From Verticillium longisporum (lineage: Eukaryota > Ascomycota > Sordariomycetes > Glomerellales > Plectosphaerellaceae), in NCBI GenBank assembly GCA_019188255.1, contig JAETXT010000010.1, positions 620,001 to 684,000 of the forward strand: DNA of 64,000 bases, in the 5' to 3' direction. Positions 54,430 to 64,000 of this stretch are shown piece by piece. Under the pieces are notes generated by a model. It worked only from the letters and a program-made list of their open reading frames with translations, was not told where the DNA came from and ran no database searches. Every line of letters starts with the position of its first letter. Position 1 is the first letter of the stretch. The position numbers and the translations under genes were made by a program.

Positions 54430-56746
54430 TCGAGGAGTGGCGAAGTAGTATAGGTAATGGAAGTTGAATATGTTGGAGGTCTAAGGAGAAAGGTATTGTA
54501 TTTTTGGGAAGCTATTCTCTAGGGCAGGAGGGTGCCTGGAACTAAGCTATGGGAGGTGCCAGGGCACAGGCCACCTGGCATCAGGTGACTGCTGGAAGCC
54601 CCAGGCGAATACCACCAACAGAATAAAGTAAGTAGATCTCCTATAACTTATACCTAGGGTTATAACATTCGAGTGCTTGACCACGTCTAATATGTGCTTG
54701 ACCTCGATAACATGGATTGAAGTCAATTTTCCTCACGATTGGCAGCTAACTTTATGAAGAGCTCTTCTGTGAACGAAATATTCGCATTCGCAGTCAATTG
54801 CTCTGTAGAGGGTTAGAAGACATGTTGCTGCCTAGCTCTTCCACAGCAAGGAGGGACCTGCCCAACTCTTCTACACGCGTTCCGTGGTCTCAGGCTCTTA
54901 ATCTAGCCCCTGCGGTCCCTCATTCTCCCACACGGCAGGTGCGCGCTGGCAAGCTTATGGCGAGCCTGTGCTGACAAGCGATGCATATGTACAGGTATTT
55001 CTTCGTCTGAGCCTTTGGGATATGTCACCCGAGGGCTGTTCTTTTCCCACCGGCTCCATCGCGTGTAGCTCGAAATGGCCTCAGCACGAGATCGGGATGC
55101 CATGGACCATCCAAACGCCGATCGCCAGGTCTCGCATGTACTATCTCTCACCCAACGACGACCCTGTGATGACCACTGCATGAGGAAGGCACCTCATGCC
55201 CGAGCGAAGCTACGACGCAGCCGCAGTGTGCGCCTTCACATGGTCGGGCTTGTGTACTGAGGCCAAATATGCGCTTCCAGAGGATTGGAGAAACGGTAGC
55301 ATGGCGCTTGATGTGGGACCATTGAATGCAAAGCAGAAGAAGTCACTCCCCGCGCCGCCATTCGTTCAGCAACTGGGTACTTGGAGGGCTCAGCATGGGT
55401 CGCGCAATTCAGGGCGTGGGTTCCCAGACGCCGACAGTCAGCCGCCTAGCCCAGCTCCAGCCTACCAAGCCCGAAATACCAGGGCGCATTTCCGCGTTGG
55501 GCCAGTGGCAGCGGGCGGCGGCAGGCTGCAGGCGTTTAGTTTGGGGTATTCCAAAGCAGAGAAGATAAGGAATCGTCATGTGGGACGAAAGCAGCCGACT
55601 CAGTTATCAGACAGTGAGACACCAAGAGAACGAGACAGCCAGCCAGGACAGCAACCGACCTAGGACCAGGCCACTGATCGAGATGGACGACCATTGTCAT
55701 GTGGCAGATGGATGACACGGACGAAGAGGCACCCGTACCACCCACAAAGCAGGACAAGCAGGACAAGCAGGTAGGTCGAGGCACCGCGGTCAAGGCAGAA
55801 AACAGCAATGGCATCATCCGCCCAGGCAACCTCGCAGGCCTCCCCAATGACGGGGCTGCATTCCAGCCCCGTGCACCTCTTCAGCACCCCCCCAGCAGCA
55901 GATCGCGCCAATGACAGGGACTTCGGGGACGGCATGGTGAGGCAATGCGCGCTGGAGCTGCGCCCAGGGCCAGAGGGGGAAAGGCAAGGAAGGACACCCC
56001 CAGGACCCCCAGGACCCCCCAACACCCCCAACACCAGGCGTCAGGGCCCAACAAAGGCCAGGCACAACGGGCTGTCAGTGGCCGTCATGAGTCACCTGGC
56101 TCTGCTCGCTTGGGGACACCCCTCGGGTCTGTTGAGTCACTGTGCATCGACGTCTGAGCCTCAGCCTCTTCCCTTTATCCACTACACTATCAACATCCAT
56201 CACCATCACCACCTTCACCATCGCCATCCATCCTCCTACACACGCTAAAGACACACCCCACGGGCATCATGACCTCCCTTATCCTCCAATGAGCCATCAC
56301 GTCAATGTCACCACCATGGCGTCGTTGTCGTTGCGCGCCGCCGGCCGGTGACTCTTCGATGCCCGCCTCTTCCTGGCTACTCTCGACCCTCGCTCTCGCC
56401 TGGCCATGCTGACCGTGGCCATGGCTCTTCCAACCTGGATACGACACAACAAAGCCTTATCGCATCCGTAACAGCCCGGCTGTCTTGCTTGTTCGTCAGA
56501 TGACATATAAGCCCATCCTCGAACCTTCGCACCCTTTCCCCCCAGATCTCTCCCCTTCCATCTGTTACCTAGCACAACCACCACCACCGCGCCCTTCTGC
56601 GCCCTTGCGCATCTGTCAACTTTTCATCAGAACACATCTCGCCACAGCATCAACTTCCTACACCCTGCCGAAGACGACTGCCTGAGACAACTCATCACAT
56701 CTGCCTGACACCGCACCTACTTAACCCACCCAACCCACACGACACA
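54430..56746. other. Long intergenic region with low-complexity C/A-rich stretches
   Basis: No gene supported. Contains C-rich and cca/cac-rich low-complexity DNA at about 55990-56040 and 56190-56240, and a TATA-like catataag at about 56503 followed by a CT/CA-rich leader before the gene at 56747. Apparent ORFs rich in His or Pro come from this composition. Confidence 0.5.
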
Positions 56747-57757
56747 ATGGGCCTTGCTCTTCACAACTCGCCTGTCGACCTGGCCTTTGCGGCCAAGCAC
56801 TTCCCCATCACCTGCCCCCGTCCCAGCGCCATCCGCAAGCCCCGATCCGCTCACCCCAAGGCTGTCGCCCGCGCCCTCCTCGAGCGTGGCTTCGCCCCCG
56901 AAGACCTCCCTGTCCTCTCCCGCGAAGCCCACGTCCACGTCCCTCGCCGCAACGACCACCGCGCCCGCCGTCACCACGGTGCCGCCCCCGACTCGGACCA
57001 CGACGGCATCCGCCTTGCCCGCAGCACCGTTCCCCTACCGAGCGACGGCTCGCGCGACCGCGTCCCCTCGCTCGAGCGCCAGAACGCCTTCTGGGACCCC
57101 CGCACCACGAAGCGCTCCCCTGTGGCCGTTGCCGCTGCCGCTGCCGCGAGGCTTGTCGGCGACGATGACGATGCTGACGTCGCCGAGCTCTACAGGCTCG
57201 GTCTCCTCTACGATGACGACCACACGCGGGGTGCGGGCTTCGGCCTAGACGCCATTGTCCGCGACGAGCCCGTCTACTCCATCACAACGCGCGCTGCCTC
57301 GCACCGCCGGACCACCAAGCGCAACCATCGCGGTGCCGCGGCCACACGCAGCAGGGCGTCCACGACCGAGAGCCTGGCGCTGCAGATGGACTGGGACTTC
57401 ACGGGGCTCGAGGACGACGACGATGTGGCGCGCTATCTGCTCTCCGAATCGCGCGAGATGGCCGCCGCTGCCGCAGCCGAGGGTCGTCACAGGCGGGGCT
57501 ACCGCACCGTCTGGCGGTCCCTGCCTGCCGTCGATGAGCCGCCTGCCGGACACACGCCCGACCTGATCCCCGACGAGGCTGAGGAGGAGGAGGAGGAGAG
57601 TGACGAGAGGGCTGAGCGTGACGAGGACAACGAGCTTGACGACGAGACGGAGTGGGCTGTCCTGCCACGCGAGCGAGACGCAGACGATGTGGCGACGACG
57701 ACCGTGATGGAGGACGCTGCCACCGGAGTTTGGATCGTGTTGGGAGACGGCTCGTAA
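56747..57757 (+). CDS. Low-complexity acidic/alanine-rich protein, unknown function
   Basis: Single exon, 336 residues, recognised by strong third-position G/C bias and a good CT-rich leader. It has Arg/His-rich stretches (about 68-85), an Ala run (about 127-135), Asp runs, and a Glu run E-E-E-E-E-E near 278-284, ending in a conserved-looking G-V-W-I-V-L-G-D-G. No domain recognised, no signal peptide or membrane span. The repeated short motif T-E-W-A-V-L / G-V-W-I-V-L at the end could be a binding tag such as an LIR-type motif (W-x-x-L/V), since W-A-V-L and W-I-V-L both follow acidic residues; this is speculation. Confidence 0.6.
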   Translation: MGLALHNSPVDLAFAAKHFPITCPRPSAIRKPRSAHPKAVARALLERGFAPEDLPVLSREAHVHVPRRNDHRARRHHGAAPDSDHDGIRLARSTVPLPSDGSRDRVPSLERQNAFWDPRTTKRSPVAVAAAAAARLVGDDDDADVAELYRLGLLYDDDHTRGAGFGLDAIVRDEPVYSITTRAASHRRTTKRNHRGAAATRSRASTTESLALQMDWDFTGLEDDDDVARYLLSESREMAAAAAAEGRHRRGYRTVWRSLPAVDEPPAGHTPDLIPDEAEEEEEESDERAERDEDNELDDETEWAVLPRERDADDVATTTVMEDAATGVWIVLGDGS

Positions 57758-60638
57758 CAGGTCCGCCGTGGAGGATGCTTCTTTCCCTTTCTTTTTGCTT
57801 GACTGGAGAGGCTTGTACATTTTTTTTCTGCCTCTTCATCTCGCCGGAGCGGGGAAGGGACGCCTCTGACGCTTTTTGAGGCGGGCAAAGCGCCCGCTGC
57901 GGACTGGCCCTCTTATCCTGGCCATCTGGCGATGATGGAATGGTGTGTGAGGGACTCTGTGCGAGAACGTAGCATTTTGTTTTCCTTTGTCCTTTCTGAA
58001 CTCATGGCAGCCGGCGGCTCTGTATGCTGAGACGAATAGCATTTTAGTCTTTGTACCATTGTTTATTGTCGCGTCATCGAGAGAGCTCTGGGTCAGACTT
58101 TCCATAGGTACTGAGGGCAATTTGGAGTATTGCAGCATTGGACAATGTTCGTGTGAGACATGACATCAATTTGCCCGACACAGTGAAAGATAACTCAAGT
58201 TCAACAGTCTTGCCTAGAGTTAGGGGGTGGGGATGCCTGGCACGAGGTCGGGTAGTTGCCTCATCGGTCACCAGGCCCTGTGTCTGAGACGCCCGCGAAT
58301 TCCCGAGACCAGATGGGGAGGGGTTCACATCACGATTTCACATGAGGACTGCATGCGTCGCACGTGATTCTTGATTAGCCTACCTAGATTGATAACCTCC
58401 TGTCTGCTGTTTTCTACACTGAGCCAGATGGTTGCCATGGGCTCCCGCTTGCCAGCAACATGTTAACGATTTGGCTGTGTCTTGAGACCAGTCTCTATGC
58501 TCTGGATGCTTGATTTGCCTTGGTAGTGCAAAGTCTCTGAGTAGAGGACATTTGCCTCCCTCGTCTTTTCCAACTTTTTGCTCGCCTGAAATGCACTACT
58601 CGTCTGCGTATAACTGCTATTCTTACTGCTTGAGGATCTTTCGTTAATCTAATATCTCGAATTTCGTCGAGATCAGAGCTAAGAATGAATACATATATCA
58701 GGGGCAAGCGTTTTACGATAGTGTCGGAAATCACAGCAAGAAAATGAGGTAGCATAGAAAGATCACCGGCATGAAAAGCACTGAGTGGCGTAATGATGAC
58801 AGGATGCAATCGTAGAAATGCTGAGGTCTCCGGATGGTCCGATTTCAGGCGTTTCTCAGGCTCATTCAACGGTCCATCGACAAGTCAGCATGTGGTCGCA
58901 ACATAAATTCTGGGCCCACAGCTCAGATGAGCCAGGTAGGGGCACATCACGCTTGGTAGTAGATCTCGAGAGGACAAGTCATGATAGGTCAAGGGGCGAT
59001 GCTAGCCCTTGGGGCTTGCCATGGTTGTGCGATCTCTGGGACGCTTTGGAGCTACGTTGAGAAAAGGGAAGTCAACAGGACGGTAGATTGAGGTATTGTC
59101 ATAGATTATCTTTTGATATATCCAGCTATTCTGAAAAGTCATTCGATCGACTTGGGCTGGTATCCTTTCATACCGGGGCCTTGGCGCTTCAGATGGGACA
59201 GGGCGTGTGGTCACGATTACCCCACCACATGACGTGTATAAGACGCAGTGGGCGGGGACCAGCGACCGATACTGTCAAGTCGAATGCCGTGGTCGTCGCT
59301 GCTCATAGAACATCTGCCTTTGAAAACAAAAAAAGCTGAAGAGTACATAAAATAATCAAGGCTTGTTGTTTCTTCGTCCGATGCTGGTTGACTTGCCTGT
59401 TGCGATCAAGCATGAATTCGACAGAACCTGGCCCGTATTCTGCAGACCTCTGTGGACGGGCACACAGCGACTCTTGCCAGGATTCCGTGAATTTTGCAAC
59501 CAATACCTCATTGAAAGAAACAAATATTTGGTTTGAGGAGCAACTTGATTCCTCTGGTTGTCTCTACAGCTTAGTACCCGCACACCATTCATCATGGGCA
59601 CTCAGAATGAGGATGATCGTGCTCCCGAAACCGAAACATACAACCGACAGCGATGTCAAGGGCTCTGGTTTCTCTTTGACTAGGAGAGAAGAACATTTTC
59701 GACTAGTGTCTTGACGGAAAGAAGGTTCGACTTTGACCACAGGACCTCGAAGAACTGCAGGTGGTTTTGTAGATGCCGCAGCGCCTCTGAACACACTGGC
59801 GAGAGCTTCGGAACGTTGTGATACACTAAAGGGGCGGACGTGCCCAATAGACCAGCCGCGTTGCTGCGGCAAGGGCTCGCCAGGTTCCAGGGCTACGTCG
59901 GAGGGGTTTGGGCAAGAATTTCTGCCAGCAACGGTATCGATTTCCAGGGGAGAAAGTCTTCAGTGTGTCAACCTCGTTCTTTTTCCATCAGCTCTCTCGC
60001 TCTCCCGCAAATATGAGCCTCGACAACCCCCCAGCGTCGAGGCGGGGTTGCCCTCCCTGAAGCTAGCGGTCTTCGCCATTTTCACTGCATCCCTGCTCCT
60101 GCAGGTAGGCACTTCACCCAAGTTCCATGTCAGCGATCCTTCGACATGGACCACGAAGGGACACCGACGCGCAGGTCACGCACAAGCTTTTGACCCCGCG
60201 CAGCTTATGTCGTGGGGGCGAGAACGCTGACGCCAAGGTCATTTTCCACTTTGTGCGACGTGAGGTTACGATCACCTCCTGGTCCTGGTAGGCTGAGACG
60301 AGGGAGGTCTTAGGGGGGCACCTACCAAAGTCCCTTCGTCCAGTAATTAAATGCAGCCAGCGATGCAGTCACAGCAACGTACCATTGCATGAAATCCTTC
60401 CCCCTGTAGGGCAGAAGCATGGATCATGACCCAATAGGGATTTGAGGCAGCCTGACGGTCGCAGACATCAGACAATCATCACTCGACGGGGAGCTTTCGG
60501 TACTAAAGCCCAGAATCGCCGCTTGCCAAGTTGTCATGGACGTTTACAGTTGTTCCTATCGCCACTTGCTCGAGTCGGACCGTCACCGTCACTCGTTCCT
60601 CGCCTCGCGCTTTATCGCTCGCGACATTGCACAGTATC
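57758..60638. other. Longest intergenic region, nothing recognised
   Basis: Nearly 2.9 kb. Several frames of 100-165 codons on either strand (for example 58495-58869 minus, 59733-60230 plus) lack motifs, codon bias or splice support. Contains the upstream region of the second HET gene. Confidence 0.5.
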
Positions 60639-62495
60639 ATGGGCTCCTTAAAGGCCTACAGCCATGCGCCATTGCTTGATGGCTACCATGTCAACAATTA
60701 CGTCGAGACCCTGGAAGCCCTGCCTGCCATTCATGGCCTCAACGCCATCCGACTGTTGACCATTGAACCTGGAAAACAAGGCGAACCCCTTGTTGGCCAT
60801 CTGACGCGCCATTTTGCCGACGATTGTCCCAGCTACCTAGCTCTCTCCTACACCTGGAAAAAGGCAACGTTTACGCAGCCCATCACAATCAACGGCGCTC
60901 CCTTTCTCGTCACCGAAAATGTCGAAAAGGCGCTCGACCACCTGCGCTACGAAGACAAGCCTCGTACTGTTTGGCTCGACTCGATTTGCATCGATCAGCG
61001 CAATGTTATTGAGAAGAACTACCAGGTTCGCCTCATGAACAAGATCTACTTGCGCAGCGAGGCTGTCATTTGCTGGGTCGGCGTTCCGGAGGAGGATGAA
61101 GACGAACTCAAGCCAGGCGAGCATATGGACATTGGCGCTGCTTTTGACCTTGCCCGCGCAGTTGAAGAGGCTGGATCTGACGCCTATCCTGAAGTTGTCG
61201 CCCGCCATCCACCTGTCGCTCTTTTCACCCTCCTCAAGCTAACCGAACGTTCATACTTTCGTCGACAGTGGGTAATTCAGGAGGTCTGCCTCTCTGAAAG
61301 TGTGACTCTTCAAGTCGGTGAGCATCAGCTGTCCTGGAGCGCAATAGCCGCCGCCGCCGACGGCATCGCCAAATTCGGCCAGGACCACCGAGCAAGTCTC
61401 CTGTTCCCGGGTTCGAATCGCATCTTCGACCTTTTCGGTATCAGAGCCATGAACTTTTGTCGCGAGCGCACCGATCATGGCGTTTTTGCCAACGACCTGA
61501 TCGACTTGCTGCGAACCTGTCGTGGCCGCGAGCTAACGGATCCCCGCGACATGATCTACTCGCTGCTCGGTATTTGCGGCCCTAAGAGCCAGGATGTCGA
61601 CATTGATTATCGAAAGCCTGTCCACGCGCTTTATCGCGAGGTGACGGCTGCCACTATCCTGCGCACACGCGATCTCGATTTCCTACGTCTCTCCGACCAT
61701 CGATCCCGCGATGAGGGGCTGCCATCGTGGTCACCAAACTGGACTCACATTTGGGCCGGATCCTGGCAAATCCGTTCGCTGCGGTTCAAAGGTTATCCTC
61801 CCAAAGAACGCGGTGGCGTCGTTCCTGGTAGTGATGATGTCGTCTTCTCGGAAGATCTGCGTCGCCTCACGGTCAAAGGCGCTCATCGTTACACCATTGC
61901 CTACGTTCAAGATCCATCGACCATTCCCGAAGACCCAGACAGCTCCATCACTGATGCCGACTGTTACGTCCAGCTTGCTCGCGTTTTGATACAGACCGAA
62001 TACCTCGTCACCTACCACCCGCGACCCGGCCAGTCCCGTCAAGAACGCCGCGTCGAATTTGTCGAGTCCCTCCGCGCCGCCTTCACCGGCGGTCAGGATG
62101 TCCGCTTCACCCCCGAACAGTGGACGACGTGGTACGACGCCATCGTGACGCGCACGACGGACGCGCTGCCCACCGAGGAGCGTGAGATCTGGTCGCTCTA
62201 CAACGCAAAACTGCTCAAGTGGCTGCACGAGGCGCAGTACTTCCTTACTGATGCCGGCATCCTCGGTGTCGCCGAACGCGTGACGGGCGTCCGCGTTGGT
62301 GACCCGATTGTGTCTTTCAAGGGTGCGACGGAGGATTCCTTGTTTGCGATACGCAAGTTTAGCGATCGGGGTGATTATGTACTGCTCAACGGAATTTTCA
62401 TGGCCTTCACTGAGGAGGAGGAGAGGGCTCACGTGCAACTGGTTGATGATTTGAATGACGGCAAGGTGAAGACGGAGAAGTATGTCCTTGTCTGA
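60639..62495 (+). CDS. HET-domain protein, second copy type
   Basis: Single exon, 618 residues. HET motifs: Y-L-A-L-S-Y-T-W (about 66-73), V-W-L-D-S-I-C-I-D-Q-R-N (about 114-125), the segment Q-V-x-L-M-N-K-I-Y-x-x-S-E-A-V-I-C-W-V-G, then F-R-R-Q-W-V-I-Q-E-V and T-D-P-R-D-M-I-Y-S-L-L-G-I, which together define the large class of fungal HET proteins. The rest is a lineage-specific C-terminal domain with W-S-P-N-W. Role is presumed in incompatibility or allorecognition, though most members are uncharacterised. The ATG at 60639 is the first in frame. It differs from the HET gene at 25142 in the L-S-Y-T-W versus L-S-H-C-W version of the first block, so they are not recent duplicates. Confidence 0.93.
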   Translation: MGSLKAYSHAPLLDGYHVNNYVETLEALPAIHGLNAIRLLTIEPGKQGEPLVGHLTRHFADDCPSYLALSYTWKKATFTQPITINGAPFLVTENVEKALDHLRYEDKPRTVWLDSICIDQRNVIEKNYQVRLMNKIYLRSEAVICWVGVPEEDEDELKPGEHMDIGAAFDLARAVEEAGSDAYPEVVARHPPVALFTLLKLTERSYFRRQWVIQEVCLSESVTLQVGEHQLSWSAIAAAADGIAKFGQDHRASLLFPGSNRIFDLFGIRAMNFCRERTDHGVFANDLIDLLRTCRGRELTDPRDMIYSLLGICGPKSQDVDIDYRKPVHALYREVTAATILRTRDLDFLRLSDHRSRDEGLPSWSPNWTHIWAGSWQIRSLRFKGYPPKERGGVVPGSDDVVFSEDLRRLTVKGAHRYTIAYVQDPSTIPEDPDSSITDADCYVQLARVLIQTEYLVTYHPRPGQSRQERRVEFVESLRAAFTGGQDVRFTPEQWTTWYDAIVTRTTDALPTEEREIWSLYNAKLLKWLHEAQYFLTDAGILGVAERVTGVRVGDPIVSFKGATEDSLFAIRKFSDRGDYVLLNGIFMAFTEEEERAHVQLVDDLNDGKVKTEKYVLV

Positions 62496-62782
62496 GAAGG
62501 CTTTTGCACGATATCCTTTCGCTTTCCAGGATGGGGCAACATGGAGCGCGGCGTTGTCGGGCGTAGCATGCACTGGTGACATTTCATGAATGAAGGATAG
62601 GTGTATATACGGGGTAGCTCATACATGAAATCTAGGCTTTCCTTCGGTGAATTTCGCTATGCTGCAGGCCTGCAGCAGTAGATCTGATTCATTGTTTCTA
62701 GAAGAAGCTTAAGATATCAGCCAACATGATGGCAACCTCGCCTCACTACTTTGGGACATCGGTCCAAGCCAGCCAAATCCCC
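62496..62782. other. Short intergenic between convergent genes
   Basis: Separates the 3' ends of the HET and SDR genes; nothing else seen. Confidence 0.5.
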
Positions 62783-63759
62783 TCAAGCAGTCCAGTCGAC
62801 CTCTTTCTCGTCAGACCAGTACGTGCCCGACTTGCCGCCAATATCCTTAATCGCCAGTTGAACCGGCGTCTGCGCTCCCTGATCGGCCGTCTTCGTCCCC
62901 TTGCCCTTGGTCATATCAGTCACGACCCAGCCGGGATGGCAAGAGTTTATGAGAATCTTGCTGCCGTCGTCCTTCAATTCCTTTGCAATGGCCCTCGTCT
63001 GTGCGATCTCGCCAGCTTTCGACACGGCATACGCAGCACTGGGCCATCCGTCAGCCTCATGCGTACCTTTCGCAACGGCGGCTGTGAACTCTTCCATGAG
63101 ATCCGTGACATCGCCGACGGCCTTTGCGTTGATGAAACGGTCCCTGATGCTGCGAGAGTACTTGTTTAGCGCGCCGGAGATGGAGGCCACGTTGACGATG
63201 CGGCCATCGGCCTTGAGGGTGGGGATCCAGGCGCGCGTGGCCTCCAGAGTGCTGTAGTAATTGCACGCGATCGTCTTCTTCACCACATCATTGTCTTGGC
63301 GGCCGTCAGTCTGGTGTCCTCGCCGTCTCGATCATCTCGGACTTACCGAAGCCCTCTAGGGCAATACCGGCATTATTGATGACGAAATCAATGCCATCTG
63401 GGTGCTCCTTTTTCAAATAGTCTGCAAGGGTCTTAATGCTCTTTGAATCGGAGATATCCAGTTGATGATGCTTGACTTCAGTGGCTCCCCCATCTGTAGC
63501 AAGAACCTTGGATTTCTGGAGTTCCTGTTCCAGAGATGCGACAGCTTCTTTGCCGCGGGTGTCGTCGCGGGAAGTAAGATAGACCAAAAAGGAGCCGTTC
63601 TCAATGTGTGACTTGGGGTACTGAAGCGCCAGTTGACGGACTATAACGAGAGTAAGCAGGATAGGTCTACGACGCCGGATCGCGACGGGGGCGCTTACCA
63701 ACGGCCAAGCCGATGCCTTTGTTTGCGCCGGTGACGACGCCGATTCTCGCAGGAGCCAT
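62783..63759 (-). CDS. Short-chain dehydrogenase/reductase, carbonyl reductase-like
   Basis: Exons 63759-63699, 63640-63347 and 63294-62783; 288 residues. Classical SDR motifs: T-G-A-N-K-G-I-G (10-17) for NADP(H), N-N-A-G, an active-site Ser in A-S-I-S-G, and Y-A-V-S-K with Tyr207/Lys211; P-G-W-V-x-T-D-M follows. The insert between Ser and Tyr (about 40 residues) is characteristic of CBR1-type carbonyl reductases, which reduce quinones, aldehydes and ketones in the cytosol. Introns of 58 and 52 bp are GT-AG and in phase. Upstream (63760-64000) no other gene is seen. Confidence 0.93.
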
Positions 63760-64000
63760 TTTGAGATTCTGTGAAGGGTGTTGGACGCAAATGTGGTTTA
63801 TTGAATAATTCCTGATCGAAGGAAGTTTGCCTGTTGGACTAAAGTTTATGGTACTGAGTCGCGTGACGATGAGATTAGAGAGGGTGGCCGTTTGTCAGCG
63901 AACGTCCGTGTCGTTACACGTCATGACATTTGTGAGGGGTCTTTTGTGGGCTGGTTAGCTCCGAACCCGAAGACCGATTCTCGCCCACTGAGCGAACAGG

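Noticed and set aside
55808..56248. His-rich 146-codon frame
   Set aside because: Produced by cac/cat low-complexity DNA; no start context or homology.
58495..60230. Candidate small genes in the 2.9 kb gap
   Set aside because: Frames overlap each other on both strands and show no motif or splice structure.

Overview
The window is nuclear DNA of a filamentous ascomycete (Pezizomycotina, most likely Sordariomycetes; the class is an inference). Protein-coding genes carry short GT-AG introns of about 47-150 bp with CTRAC-like branch points, and the content is typical of these fungi: two HET-domain genes, a STAND/NLR gene with TPR repeats, Zn2Cys6 regulator, LaeA-like methyltransferase, P450, GMC oxidoreductase and MFS transporters. 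A 4 kb block almost free of CpA/TpG looks like old repeat-induced point mutation (RIP). I saw no tRNA, rRNA, CRISPR array or intact transposon.

Layout. 1-0.9 kb: 3' part of a cutinase-type esterase. 1.4-5.7 kb: RIP-mutated AT-rich block, followed by a palindrome-rich segment to 6.3 kb. 6.6-11.1 kb: small BTB-like gene, a frameshifted Gfo/Idh/MocA dehydrogenase and a divergent Dal5-type transporter. 11.5-11.8 kb: a small secreted six-cysteine peptide gene. 12.5-18.5 kb: remains of a sugar transporter, an intact Zn2Cys6 regulator and a GH43 glycosidase with two nonsense codons, read here as a decaying carbohydrate-use group. 19.5-23.4 kb: LaeA-like methyltransferase and P450 in tandem. 25.1-27.8 kb: first HET gene. 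28.8-35.5 kb: secreted SGNH esterase, secreted sulfatase, divergent transporter, HAD dehalogenase. 36.3-37.1 kb: ruined TauD-type dioxygenase. 37.4-47.6 kb: GNAT acetyltransferase, unknown secreted protein, paraoxonase-like protein, secreted GMC oxidoreductase, membrane-anchored histidine phosphatase, SET protein. 49.6-51.0 kb: secreted aspartic protease. 51.9-54.4 kb: NLR. 56.7-57.8 kb: low-complexity orphan. 60.6-62.5 kb: second HET gene. 62.8-63.8 kb: carbonyl-reductase-like SDR.

How they fit. This is accessory, environment-facing DNA: secreted hydrolases and oxidases, uptake, detoxification and self/non-self recognition. There is no polyketide synthase, NRPS or terpene cyclase, so I do not call a biosynthetic cluster. 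Several genes are visibly broken (dehydrogenase, sugar transporter, GH43, dioxygenase), and two have splice or frame anomalies (SGNH esterase, NLR), so gene loss is a theme of the region. Exon borders were placed by hand from reading frame, splice signals and family conservation; none was tested against transcripts.
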